NCBI GenBank assembly: GCA_014729675.1
Contig: WJJM01000013.1
Span: forward strand, 1-50,128
DNA from: Candidatus Woesearchaeota archaeon
GTDB lineage: Archaea > Nanobdellota > Nanobdellia > Woesearchaeales > WJKL01
Direction: 5' to 3'
Length of the DNA: 50,128 nt
Position numbers and translations under genes: made by a program
In this document: in pieces, positions 22,957 to 32,459 of the stretch
How positions within the stretch are numbered: the stretch's first letter is position 1
Layout: every line of letters starts with the position of its first letter
Notes under the pieces: model-generated
What the model saw: only the letters and a program-made list of their open reading frames with translations
Databases searched by the model: none
Told to the model about the DNA's origin: nothing

Positions 22957-25900
22957 GATTTTTTCTTTTTTATGTACTTATCTAACTTTTTTGAGAATTC
23001 TTTTCTTCTTGTTCTCATGTCTTCTATCTCTTTTTTTATCTTTTTGTCATCTGTCTTTTTCTTGGATTTTATTGTCTTTTTTTTGACAGTTTTTTTCTTT
23101 GTTTCTTTTTTTAGGCCTTTTTTAGGCTTTTTCTTTGCAGGCCTTGCTTTGTATTTTTTAATCTTTTTTAGTATCGGCTTCTTTTCTATATCTAATATTA
23201 TTAGTATTACTAATACTATTATTAACAACACCCACCAATACCAACATAAGCTGTACCATTTTCCATAGTTTAGGTTGAAGAGTATGCATTCAGGGATTAT
23301 CTTTGCTGGAGCTTCTTCTTTAGGAGGCAGTTCTTCTTTTTCAGGGATGTATTCGCATGATCTTTTTTCTTTTGGCTTTTTGATAGCTGTTCCACAATCA
23401 TTTAAGTCTGTGCAGTCTCTTGATTGAATATTGTTTTGATTACATTCATTCCATGATTCACATTGCCATCTTTCTACACAGTCATGATTTTCATCGTCAT
23501 CATATATTCCAAAGCAGCCTGGGTCTTCTGGATAATCTATGTAGCCGTCTCCGTCATTATCTATACTGTCGCCGCATTGATATACTTTGGATGAAGAGTC
23601 TCTATCTCCTCCGCCTCCTGTTGTTGGAGTTGCTGCTGCAGGGGCTTTTATACCTTTTATTCCTGAGTAGGTTAGATTTTCTACTTTTATCCAGTTTCCT
23701 AGATCTGTGCAGGTTATGCTTCCGTTTGTATAACCTGTTGAGTTTCCTAAGCATGCTGTGAAGTCTGTCTCATTATTTCCGGTGCAGGTGTTTGTTATCT
23801 GCGCTACTTGTGTTATTTCAGAATCTTTTACACACAAGCTTATGAAATCGTTGTCTTGGATATATAGTGTCTTTGTTTCTCCTGGAAGAAGCTGTGATGA
23901 GAGGTTGACAGCTATTCCCTGATTGTCTCCTGTATCTATAATCTCTATGCTGACTTTGCTTAGATAGATCTTTGAAGTGTTTGAAAAATTATGCGTGAAG
24001 TTCATGATCATATTTTGATTGTTGTAAAACTCTAAAGTATTTGTTCCAAGCCATGAGCTACCGTCTATGTTTGTATTGTTGTTTACCTTTATGTCTAAGT
24101 TTATTCCTGACTGGGAGACGTCATCTTCATTGAAGATGAGATAATCATCGTCATCTTCTTTGTTGTCCTGATCTATGTCTTCAAATACATAGAATGCTGC
24201 TTTTTCTGTATCGTTTATGTTGTTTGATGAATCTTTTGCTATTATTGTTATGTTATAATAATTAACTTCTTCTGTATTTGAGAATGTTCCTGTGTAAAGA
24301 TCGTTGTTCTTGGTTAGAGTTATTGTCTGGAATGATGTGTTCCATGTTATGTTTGCCTTTACTTCAGTTATGCTGTCATAATAAGGATCTATAACTGTTG
24401 CGTTTATGCTTATTGTTGAGTTTTGCGAGAAGTTTTTATTGTTTGGCTGGACATCTGTTACAAGTGGTATGGAAATATCCAAGATATTGAAGCTTCCGCT
24501 TGTTGTGTTGCTGTTTCCTGCATTGTCTGTTGCATTTATAACTATGTTATAAGTTCCAGGGAGGAGTGTTTCACTAAAGTTTTCTTTATAATGCCATTCA
24601 GTTCCGTTGAAATTCAATGTTATAGTTACTTTTGTTGAATTTGGATAAGTTATTATCGCTGTTACTGTTGAATTTTCATTTGTCTGGATGCTGAATGGAA
24701 CTGTATCATTTTGATTATAGTTTCCTGAAGGTTCATCTATTGTTATTGATGGAGGTGTTGTGTCCTGATAGAATAGAGCATATATAATGCTTCCATCTGA
24801 AGAGCCTGTATAGTTTTGACTGCCTTGATAAGTGCAGTTTATGGTGTAATTTCCCTGTGTTGAATATGTCTGTATCTTTTCCAGAGGTGATGCTCCGTAT
24901 GAGATCTGGGATCCGTCTTGTGTCATGTTAACATTTCCTGTTATGTTTAATGTACAGGTTAAGTTTGCGTCAAAAGTTATATTCTGGGTGAAATCTGCCT
25001 GGCTTCCGTTTATAAGAAGTGTTGTTGAAGTGGAAGCTTTTGAGATATTTATGTTATCATCATCAGTGTCTGATGTATAGTTTTGAGAGCTGCTAGTGTT
25101 GCATACATAATACCAGTATCCAGCAGGAAGAGTGGTAAAGGTCCCATTTTCAGAAGAAGTTACATCTATATTGTTCCTGTAAAGCTTTGCTACAGGGCTG
25201 TCACAGCTGCAATTTACTTGTGTAGGAGTTCCATATACTGTTTGTGAATCAGACACATCGATGGTGCAGGTTGTTGGATATTTGTTTATTGTGTAAGGAG
25301 AGCTGTTGGATGCTGAAGTATAGTTTTGCGTGGCAGTTGTGTTGCATGTGTATAGATAATCTCCTGCTGCTAAGGCGGTGAATTTATTATTTTCACTTAA
25401 TGTTACATCTGAGCCGTTTCTGTATAAGTTTGGAGTTGTTTCAGTATTTGTGCAGGAGCAGGAAGCATTTACCTGATTTGGATATGCTGCAGGAGATATA
25501 GGATCAAATATAAGGCTGCATTGTGATGTTGTTTTTGTTGTTATGGATAAATTATTGCTTTCTGAAGCTGAGGTATGGTTTTGATTTTCTGTTGTATTGC
25601 AAGTATATAGATATGAGCCTACTGCCAGTGTTTGGGTGTCTGATACTGTTCCCCCTACAGAGCTTCCTATGAATAAATCATTCCTGTATAATGATATGTT
25701 AACAGAAGGATTATCAGCTGAGCAATTTATTGTTGTAGTTGTTCCGTTAACTTCTGACCAGGAAGGGGATGATATCAAGGATAATACAGTCGCGGACTTG
25801 TTTATCTCTAATGTTCTTGTTATTGATTGTGCTGTATAGTTCTGGGATTCTGGATATATGTATGTATAATTATAAGAGCCTGCTGGAAGTGTTATTATCT

Positions 25901-28900
25901 CTGCTGCAGGGGAGCCTGAATCTTTTGTTGTTGAATTTCTCTTTAATTCTGCTGCTGCAGTATTCTGGGTTATCTCTAAGTATCCTGTTGTATTTGTTGA
26001 AGCAGGATATATATATGATCTGTCTGATTCTGTATTGTTTATTGCCAATTGCAGTGTATGGTTGGCTTTTGCTATCTTTAATGTGTTTGAGTCTGAAGCA
26101 GGGCCGTAATTTGTTCCGTTGGTCATATTGCAGACAACTGAATGGCCTGCTGTGTTTGCTGGGAAGACTATTGGTGTATTGTTGTAGCTATCTTTTTGGA
26201 CTTGGTTGAAATAAAGATGTGCTGTGCCGTCTCCTATGCATGAACAAGTTAAGGTTGTTGAATTTCCATAAGCATAGTTGAATCCTATTGAAGAAGTTAA
26301 TGTGCAGGTGTTTGAATTATTTTGGAGTATAGTTAGTGTTTTTGAATCTATGGAAGAGTTTGCAGTATAGTTCTGGAAAGGCCCTGATGTCGTGTTCAGC
26401 TTGTATATGTATGTTCCTGGAGGCAATGTTTGTGTGTCTGAAGGAGTTACATCTGCATTGCCCCTGTAAAGCTTGTATATTACATCTTCGTCTCCTATGT
26501 TTGCTTCTGAATATGAGAAGTTTGTTTCAGTAGGGTAAGTGACTGTCAATGGAGTTGAGTTTGCTATTAAGCCTGTCAATGATGTTTTTGCTATGTTAAG
26601 TGTTGTTGAATTTTCAGCTGAAGTATAGTTTTGCGTGGCAGTTGTGTTGCATGTGTAATTATAAGAGCCTGCTGCTAATGTTGTGAATTGGTTGTTTTCT
26701 GAAGTTACATCTGAGCCGTTCCTGTAGAGTTTTTCTGCTGCTTCTGGATTTGTGCAGATGCAGGAGGCATTTATCTGATTAGGATATTGAGTGGATGAAG
26801 GTGTTATTGATAAGAAGCATTGAGGTGATGCTTTTTGTATGCTGAAGGTGAATGTATCTGAACTGTTCCAGTTTGAAGCGTCTCTTGCATATGATCTCCA
26901 ATAAAATGTTCCTGCAGGGATTATTGCTGAATAGTTGTATGTTCCGTTTTGAGCGGTTCCTGAGATAAGATTCATGCTGTAATTCTGAATTCCTGAATGG
27001 TTTGACTCAAGATAGACAAGAGTTACATTTATGTTGTCCTGCCAGGTTATGTTAAATATGCTTGGGGTTGTTGGAGAGTATATCTGAGGGATATCTGACT
27101 GGTTGTTTGACCATTTTGGAGGTTCTGAGTCTCCTGCAGCAGCAACATTGAAGCAGCTTGTTTCAGGCATTGTATTGTTTATGTTTCCTGCTGTGTCGTT
27201 TGCATACTGGTTCCAGCAGATTGTCTCTCCTGCATCCCCTATAGTGTTTAAAGTCTTGTTGCAATATGCCTGGCTTGTTGATAGTGAGCATGTTGAGATA
27301 GTTGTCCATGATCCTGACTCATTTGTCCTGAATATTGCAGTGTCAAGGATATTATTGTCCTGCCATAATGCTGATATATTGACAATGGTTCCTTCTATGA
27401 CATTCCCTCCTGAATCATCCTGAACATTTGAATATTTAGGGGGGATGATATCCATATTTAATGTTCTTGTCTCTGTTTCTGCTGAATTTCCTGCTGTATC
27501 ATTACAGTGTCCTGTATATGTATATTGGCCTTCAAGGCCTGAGAAAGTCCACCAGTATGATGTTCCGCTGCTGCCTGTTTCTGTGAAATCCTCTGTTCCG
27601 TTAAAATCTATCCATACTTCATCTATGAATGTCTCATTGCATGTGAAGTTGAATGTTTGTGTCTGCGTATCTGTGTAGGTGTTGTTTTGAGGAGTTGGAT
27701 CAACCCATGCTGCCTGCTGAGGGTCTGTCTTGTCTATATAGAACCATGTTGATTTTGTCCTGTTGTTATGCTGTTCTATAAGCTCTGAACCGTTGTATAC
27801 TTCTGTGGAGTCTTCTGCATATACTGTTACTGTATAGTTTCCTTCTGCTAATGAGTTTACATCTACTGCATCCTCCCATGTGAATTCTGACTGGCCAAGG
27901 CCTGTCTCATTTGATTGGACTATTGTTGTGTTTGTGATGGTGTAGTTTGAGTAATTTAAAAGATGGTTTGCAAGGAATATGTCCAGGTTGAAGTTTGAAT
28001 TTATAAAAGAGCCGTCTTGAGACGGGATTATGAACTGTATGCTTGGCTTTGAATTGTCTAATGTCCAGTTTATCAAAGATATTGTCTGATTATCAAAAGT
28101 GTCATTTGCATAGACAGCTAAAGTCATGTTTGCTGTGTATGCTAAAGAAGTGTTATAAGGCCATGTATCATTTGTGTAGAACGTTGCATTAAATATGCCT
28201 CCTCCTATAGGGAACATTGCATCTATCTCTATAACCTGGTTAGGGTCTGTGTTGTTCCATATCTCGTATATGACAGATTTAAGGTTGTTGTCTGTTATGC
28301 TTGCCCTTAATATGACTGTCCAGCCAAGGATATCATCCTGTACAGGAGTTATCATGCTTATTGTTGGAGCTGTGGAGTCCTGGACTGTTACCTTGAATAT
28401 TGTTGAGTTTATATTGTTAGATGTGTCATTTACAGAAACATTTATGAGATATGTTCCTAATTGCAATAATGTGTTGTTCTTCAGGGTCCCGTTTGAAGGA
28501 TTTATGGTGAAGTTTACATCATCATCTATGAAATACTGGCTTATAGCTATATCATCATCTGCATCAAAATCAACATTTAAAGAGTTTGCATATTCTATAG
28601 TCTGATTATTAGGGATGGAAATCCATTTTGGAGGTTCATCTGCATTTGACAATGTTGTGAAGTTGAAAGGTCCTTCTGTCTTGCAGTTGTTAGATGCGTC
28701 ACATGAAGTTACATTGTAATAGTATAATGTGTTGTTTGTTAATGGTGTTAATTGTATTTTATGTGATGTTGTTGAATCGTCTAATGATTCAATAGTTCCT
28801 AAGCTTGTTGATAATCCATAATTTACACTTGAATTTGCATTTTCATCTGTATCCCATGTTATGTTTGCTGATTGGTTTGTTGGAGTTGCATTTACATTAG

Positions 28901-30128
28901 TTATTATTGGAGGGGTTATGTCTGTATAGTCAATTGTTACATTGTATAGTTTTGGAGTGAAGCTTAGATTATTTGTCTGGAATTCTGCATTGTATTGGAA
29001 ATATCTTGAATTTAAGTTTAAGTTTTGAGGAGATTCATCTTGGATATCTTGCCATGTTCCGTCACTGCAGTCTGATTGTGTACAGTTTCTTACTGTTAAG
29101 TTTAATTTAACTGCTCCTCTTTCATATAGGTTGTATACTTCTGAAGGTGATAATGAACGGTTGAAGATTGCTACTTCGTCTATTGAACCGTTGAAACCAC
29201 CATAAAAACCATTCCTTAAATTTAAAGCACCTATCCAAATAGGATACCCTGTAAAGTCAATTGTTCCATCACTATTTCCTGTTATTGGTTCTGAATTTGT
29301 TAAAACCCCATCTTCATAAAGATATAATGTAGAAGTTGATTGATTTATAGTAGCTACGACATGATGCCATGTGTTATCATTATAAGCAGAAGTTCCACAA
29401 ACTATATCTGGGTCCGGATTATCTGTATCTCTTAATTGAAAACTAAGATGATTATTTGTACATTCATCACCATCATTTAATTCAATTATAACTAATTCGT
29501 CAAAATCTGGTGAATCCGCGATAGCTCCCATAATTGTATCTCTACCAGTTGGAGATACCTTATGTTTAAACCATGCACTAAAAGAAAAATCTTTACTGGT
29601 CATAACAGGGTCATAGTTGGAATTTATATATTCATCAACTCCGTTAAACTCATAAGCACCAAAGCATTTTCCTGTATTGAAGTATGTTGCACCATTATTG
29701 GTGCCGTCATTATCATTTCCTGAAAAGTCTTCTATAGATCCTGTATTTTGATTCAGATTATAGTAAAGTACCATTCCAGAGGTATTGATTCTTGAGTCTG
29801 ATTCACCTTCTGAAACTTTAGGAAGTTCTTCACAAGTACATTGTGTCCAGCTGATATTGTTCCATGTTACATTAGTTTGAGCATCAAATATGTAGGATGT
29901 ATAATTTCCAGAAGAATATCCCTGGCTGATGTTTAATTGTATGAAACTAGAATTATAAAATGTTTTATCATATGAACCATTAAAATCATTTATATCATTA
30001 TCTTGGAATATTGCAAGGCCTGTTATGTTGAAATCTATATTTGACAGGATTCCACCAATTATGATTGTTGCTGCAGTTGCTATTATCAATAATGATGCAA
30101 GCTCTGCTTTTTTGTTAAGGCCTTTCAT
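22953..30128 (-). CDS. Giant 2391-residue surface protein with LamG and tandem repeats
   Basis: A very large single-anchor or double-anchor surface protein. It has an N-terminal hydrophobic segment (about 12-35), a LamG/concanavalin-like domain (about 118-335), a fibronectin-like domain (about 403-493) and several Ig-like domains. Then come eight tandem units of about 86 residues (roughly 1100-1790) with the recurring pattern LYRNGSDVT...LAAGSYNYTCNTTATQNYTS, like MBG-type repeats. Near 2170-2260 lie a DNDGDGYIDYPEDPGC calcium-type segment and a Cys-rich WQCESWNEC stretch. A membrane helix (about 2291-2314) and a Lys-rich tail end the protein. N-X-S/T sequons are extremely frequent. It is translated from an ATG overlapping the RHH gene stop. 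It could be an adhesin or an S-layer-like glycoprotein; its function is unproven. Confidence 0.9.
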   Translation of the reverse strand: MKGLNKKAELASLLIIATAATIIIGGILSNIDFNITGLAIFQDNDINDFNGSYDKTFYNSSFIQLNISQGYSSGNYTSYIFDAQTNVTWNNISWTQCTCEELPKVSEGESDSRINTSGMVLYYNLNQNTGSIEDFSGNDNDGTNNGATYFNTGKCFGAYEFNGVDEYINSNYDPVMTSKDFSFSAWFKHKVSPTGRDTIMGAIADSPDFDELVIIELNDGDECTNNHLSFQLRDTDNPDPDIVCGTSAYNDNTWHHVVATINQSTSTLYLYEDGVLTNSEPITGNSDGTIDFTGYPIWIGALNLRNGFYGGFNGSIDEVAIFNRSLSPSEVYNLYERGAVKLNLTVRNCTQSDCSDGTWQDIQDESPQNLNLNSRYFQYNAEFQTNNLSFTPKLYNVTIDYTDITPPIITNVNATPTNQSANITWDTDENANSSVNYGLSTSLGTIESLDDSTTSHKIQLTPLTNNTLYYYNVTSCDASNNCKTEGPFNFTTLSNADEPPKWISIPNNQTIEYANSLNVDFDADDDIAISQYFIDDDVNFTINPSNGTLKNNTLLQLGTYLINVSVNDTSNNINSTIFKVTVQDSTAPTISMITPVQDDILGWTVILRASITDNNLKSVIYEIWNNTDPNQVIEIDAMFPIGGGIFNATFYTNDTWPYNTSLAYTANMTLAVYANDTFDNQTISLINWTLDNSKPSIQFIIPSQDGSFINSNFNLDIFLANHLLNYSNYTITNTTIVQSNETGLGQSEFTWEDAVDVNSLAEGNYTVTVYAEDSTEVYNGSELIEQHNNRTKSTWFYIDKTDPQQAAWVDPTPQNNTYTDTQTQTFNFTCNETFIDEVWIDFNGTEDFTETGSSGTSYWWTFSGLEGQYTYTGHCNDTAGNSAETETRTLNMDIIPPKYSNVQDDSGGNVIEGTIVNISALWQDNNILDTAIFRTNESGSWTTISTCSLSTSQAYCNKTLNTIGDAGETICWNQYANDTAGNINNTMPETSCFNVAAAGDSEPPKWSNNQSDIPQIYSPTTPSIFNITWQDNINVTLVYLESNHSGIQNYSMNLISGTAQNGTYNYSAIIPAGTFYWRSYARDASNWNSSDTFTFSIQKASPQCFLSITPSSTQYPNQINASCICTNPEAAEKLYRNGSDVTSENNQFTTLAAGSYNYTCNTTATQNYTSAENSTTLNIAKTSLTGLIANSTPLTVTYPTETNFSYSEANIGDEDVIYKLYRGNADVTPSDTQTLPPGTYIYKLNTTSGPFQNYTANSSIDSKTLTILQNNSNTCTLTSSIGFNYAYGNSTTLTCSCIGDGTAHLYFNQVQKDSYNNTPIVFPANTAGHSVVCNMTNGTNYGPASDSNTLKIAKANHTLQLAINNTESDRSYIYPASTNTTGYLEITQNTAAAELKRNSTTKDSGSPAAEIITLPAGSYNYTYIYPESQNYTAQSITRTLEINKSATVLSLISSPSWSEVNGTTTTINCSADNPSVNISLYRNDLFIGSSVGGTVSDTQTLAVGSYLYTCNTTENQNHTSASESNNLSITTKTTSQCSLIFDPISPAAYPNQVNASCSCTNTETTPNLYRNGSDVTLSENNKFTALAAGDYLYTCNTTATQNYTSASNSSPYTINKYPTTCTIDVSDSQTVYGTPTQVNCSCDSPVAKLYRNNIDVTSSENGTFTTLPAGYWYYVCNTSSSQNYTSDTDDDNINISKASTSTTLLINGSQADFTQNITFDANLTCTLNITGNVNMTQDGSQISYGASPLEKIQTYSTQGNYTINCTYQGSQNYTGSSDGSIIYALFYQDTTPPSITIDEPSGNYNQNDTVPFSIQTNENSTVTAIITYPNSTKVTITLNFNGTEWHYKENFSETLLPGTYNIVINATDNAGNSNTTSGSFNILDISIPLVTDVQPNNKNFSQNSTISINATVIDPYYDSITEVKANITWNTSFQTITLTKNNDLYTGTFSNTEEVNYYNITIIAKDSSNNINDTEKAAFYVFEDIDQDNKEDDDDYLIFNEDDVSQSGINLDIKVNNNTNIDGSSWLGTNTLEFYNNQNMIMNFTHNFSNTSKIYLSKVSIEIIDTGDNQGIAVNLSSQLLPGETKTLYIQDNDFISLCVKDSEITQVAQITNTCTGNNETDFTACLGNSTGYTNGSITCTDLGNWIKVENLTYSGIKGIKAPAAATPTTGGGGDRDSSSKVYQCGDSIDNDGDGYIDYPEDPGCFGIYDDDENHDCVERWQCESWNECNQNNIQSRDCTDLNDCGTAIKKPKEKRSCEYIPEKEELPPKEEAPAKIIPECILFNLNYGKWYSLCWYWWVLLIIVLVILIILDIEKKPILKKIKKYKARPAKKKPKKGLKKETKKKTVKKKTIKSKKKTDDKKIKKEIEDMRTRRKEFSKKLDKYIKKKKS

Positions 30129-30286
30129 TGTTTCTTTTTCACCTCTTCAAGGCCTTTTTTTATGAGGTGTTCAACAAACGGAGAAATCTTCATGAAACGT
30201 TCTTCGCAGATATTATTTAGTTCTTCGGCGAGATCTTTATCTATAGTTAAGCTTATTCTTGTTTTAGTTCCAGACCCCTTTTTCAT
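30125..30286 (-). CDS. Small ribbon-helix-helix regulator, 53 aa
   Basis: ATG at 30284-30286 to TGA at 30125-30127, MKKGSGTKTRISLTIDKDL and onward to LIKKGLEEVKKKQ. The pattern is a DNA-contact strand TRISLTID followed by two helices (KDLAEELNNICEERF and SPFVEHLIKKGLEEV), the CopG/RHH_1 fold. It is too short for usual ORF cut-offs. Its stop overlaps the start of the giant surface protein (ATGA), so the two are translationally coupled. A regulator at the head of the operon most likely controls the shared divergent promoter region; inverted ATTAGTA/TACTAAT sites lie just upstream. The fold call is by pattern only. Confidence 0.8.
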   Translation of the reverse strand: MKKGSGTKTRISLTIDKDLAEELNNICEERFMKISPFVEHLIKKGLEEVKKKQ

Positions 30287-30292
30287 TGTATG

Positions 30293-30316
30293 ATTAGTAA
30301 TATTTTTACTACTAAT
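30293..30316. promoter_or_regulatory. Inverted ATTAGTA sites, candidate RHH operator
   Basis: ATTAGTA (30293-30299) and its inverse TACTAAT (30310-30316) lie 7-30 bp before the RHH start. A further ATTAGTA occurs near 30386, and a minus-strand TATA-like TTTAAATA lies near 30340. RHH proteins bind short inverted or direct repeats as dimers, so autoregulation is a reasonable inference. Confidence 0.4.
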
Positions 30317-30464
30317 ATTTATTATATTATTAATGCTATATTTAAATGTTTTGGTTTCAATTAATCATACTTATATTACTTTAATTATTAGTATTATTTA
30401 ATCTTTTCTGTTTGTATTACCAACAATATTAATTTGTCATTGTTAAGTGGTGCAAATAGAAAGC

Positions 30465-30474
30465 TTTATAAATA
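30465..30474 (+). promoter_or_regulatory. TATA box of the secreted LamG protein, leaderless
   Basis: TTTATAAATA about 25 nt before the ATG at 30494. It forms the + side of the divergent surface-protein promoter region (30287-30493). Confidence 0.6.
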
Positions 30475-30493
30475 GGTAATACTTAATATATCT

Positions 30494-32443
30494 ATGTTAT
30501 CCAGACTATCTGATATAATAAAAAATAGCAGAGTTGGAAAAGGATTAGCTATAGCTGGAGTTAGCTTTGCATTAAATACTTCTTTATTTGCAGACAAGGC
30601 AGAAGATACTTTTAAGGCAATATATTCTAAACAGGAAAAGGAAGTAAATGAAAGCAAAGATGCAAAAAAGCATCTTGAGTTTGGAAAAAAGTTATTTGAA
30701 GAGAGCAAGAATAATGAGATCTTAGAAGAAGTTCTTGAAGAGCATGCTATTATGCATCTGAAGAAGCATAAAGATGGATATGCTAGCATATTTGAGATAC
30801 ATAAAGATGATATGAAAGATTTTTCTTCTGAAAAGGATAAATATCTTAAGCTTATAATAGATGATGCTGAAGAGCTTTCAAAGAAATTAAAATATAATGA
30901 TCCTAACAAGAAGGAGATACATAAATTTATCGCTGATAATTATTGCCTTTTAGGAGATATTCTTGAAGAGAACAGAGAATATTCTTCTGCAGCTCATGCT
31001 TTTAAGGATGCTTATAATAAGTTTAGAAGCTTGAATGACTTTAAAAAACTTAAAGAATTAAGGAAAAAAAGAGGGGAAAATGAAAGATTTGCCAAAGAAT
31101 TTTCTGATCTGAAAGGAGAGAAGTTAGGCATAGAACTTCTTAAAAAAGGAGAATATTCAAAAGCTGCAGAGCATCTTAATGAAGATTATTCATCTGTTAT
31201 AGAATTCTTGACTTCAGATTCTGATGAGAAAATAACATCAAAAGGATTGACTGAAAGTTATATGAAAAAGACATTAGAAAAGATAAAAGACAGAGATAAG
31301 AAAGGATTATCTGAGTTGATAAAGCCTTATTGTTTAGTTAAAGATCTAAGAGATGAAGTTGTTGTTTCGCTTTCCATGCTTGATAAAGAAACAGATTGGA
31401 ATTATATAGATAATTTTGGAGAGAAGATAAAGAAATATTTTGAAGATAATGCAAAAACTCCTGGATTTGATGTTGAGAAAGGCATTGGAACTGCCAGGTT
31501 ATTTGATTCATGGGCTTCTTCTGAAGAAAGAAGATTTGTCAAAAGGGATCTCATGCTTAAGACCCTTGAACTTTATACAGAGATAGGGAAAAATCTAAAT
31601 GACAAGGAAGGGAATACTAAAGCAGAAGAGTTGGCTTTAATAGAAGCTTCAAAGAAAGTAGATTCTTTGGGAAAAGAACTGGAGAAATACAAAGGCGTTG
31701 AGATTGGAGATCTGGAGATGAACCTTGCTGGAGATGTTAAGATTCCTAAAGGCTGTGTGTTGTATATGAGCTTTGATAAGGATACTGTATTTAAGAAAGA
31801 TGGAAAATGGTATGTTAAGGATTTGAGTGGGAAAGGGAATCATGGAGAAATAAAAGGGAAGTTTGCTGGATTGAAAGTTTATGATTCTTCTGAAAAAGTT
31901 CCTGCAGAATATGATCTTGCTTTGGTGAAAGGGCATTCTAGAAAATTTGGAGATTCTGCAATGTATTTTGCTGGGAAGAAAGGGTATGTTGAGGTTAAGG
32001 ATGATGATAGTTTGGATTTTGGTAAAGATATTGATTTTACTTTGAGTGGATATTTTAATTTAAAAAATAGTAGAGTTAATCATTGTGCAATATTAGATAA
32101 TAGATCAAACAAATTACCATATCAAGGATTTATTATAAGTATCGATCGAGAAAGACTTGCAGGGGGGATTAGAGATTTTAAAATGGAAACTATTAAAACT
32201 TGTGGTAAGGTATCTTTGACTAATAATATATGGTCTAAGTTTAGGGTAGTATATGAAAGAAATAAAGATTTAATCTTATATATCAATTCAGTCAAATGTG
32301 GTTCAAAATCTATATCTCATATTGATAATATAAATGTAGAGGGAAAAATGGTCATAGGTGCACCTTCAAAAGAATCTACTTTAAATTATTTTAATGGATT
32401 CCTGGATAAACTAACCATATCTAATTTGATCCCTAAGAAATAG
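30494..32443 (+). CDS. Secreted TPR-like/LamG protein, 649 aa
   Basis: Residues 14-33 (VGKGLAIAGVSFALNTSLFA) look like a signal peptide with an Ala-X-Ala-like end. Residues 35-400 are highly charged and helical, with TPR-like turns (YCLLGDILEENREYSSAAHAF, LLKKGEYSKAAEHL). Residues about 420-645 form a LamG/concanavalin-like fold: VLYMSFDKDTVFKK, VKDLSGKGNHGEIKG, AMYFAGKKGYVEV, and NYFNGFLDKLTIS at the end. LamG domains often bind glycans. The gene is divergent from the giant LamG protein and shares its regulatory region. No membrane anchor is seen at the C-terminus, so it may be released or bind surface sugars. Confidence 0.75.
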   Translation: MLSRLSDIIKNSRVGKGLAIAGVSFALNTSLFADKAEDTFKAIYSKQEKEVNESKDAKKHLEFGKKLFEESKNNEILEEVLEEHAIMHLKKHKDGYASIFEIHKDDMKDFSSEKDKYLKLIIDDAEELSKKLKYNDPNKKEIHKFIADNYCLLGDILEENREYSSAAHAFKDAYNKFRSLNDFKKLKELRKKRGENERFAKEFSDLKGEKLGIELLKKGEYSKAAEHLNEDYSSVIEFLTSDSDEKITSKGLTESYMKKTLEKIKDRDKKGLSELIKPYCLVKDLRDEVVVSLSMLDKETDWNYIDNFGEKIKKYFEDNAKTPGFDVEKGIGTARLFDSWASSEERRFVKRDLMLKTLELYTEIGKNLNDKEGNTKAEELALIEASKKVDSLGKELEKYKGVEIGDLEMNLAGDVKIPKGCVLYMSFDKDTVFKKDGKWYVKDLSGKGNHGEIKGKFAGLKVYDSSEKVPAEYDLALVKGHSRKFGDSAMYFAGKKGYVEVKDDDSLDFGKDIDFTLSGYFNLKNSRVNHCAILDNRSNKLPYQGFIISIDRERLAGGIRDFKMETIKTCGKVSLTNNIWSKFRVVYERNKDLILYINSVKCGSKSISHIDNINVEGKMVIGAPSKESTLNYFNGFLDKLTISNLIPKK

Positions 32444-32459
32444 GGATGGAGAATATAAT

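Noticed and set aside
25597-26209. Plus-strand frames across the repeats of the giant gene
   Set aside because: Antisense shadows of the repetitive minus-strand protein; no family signature.
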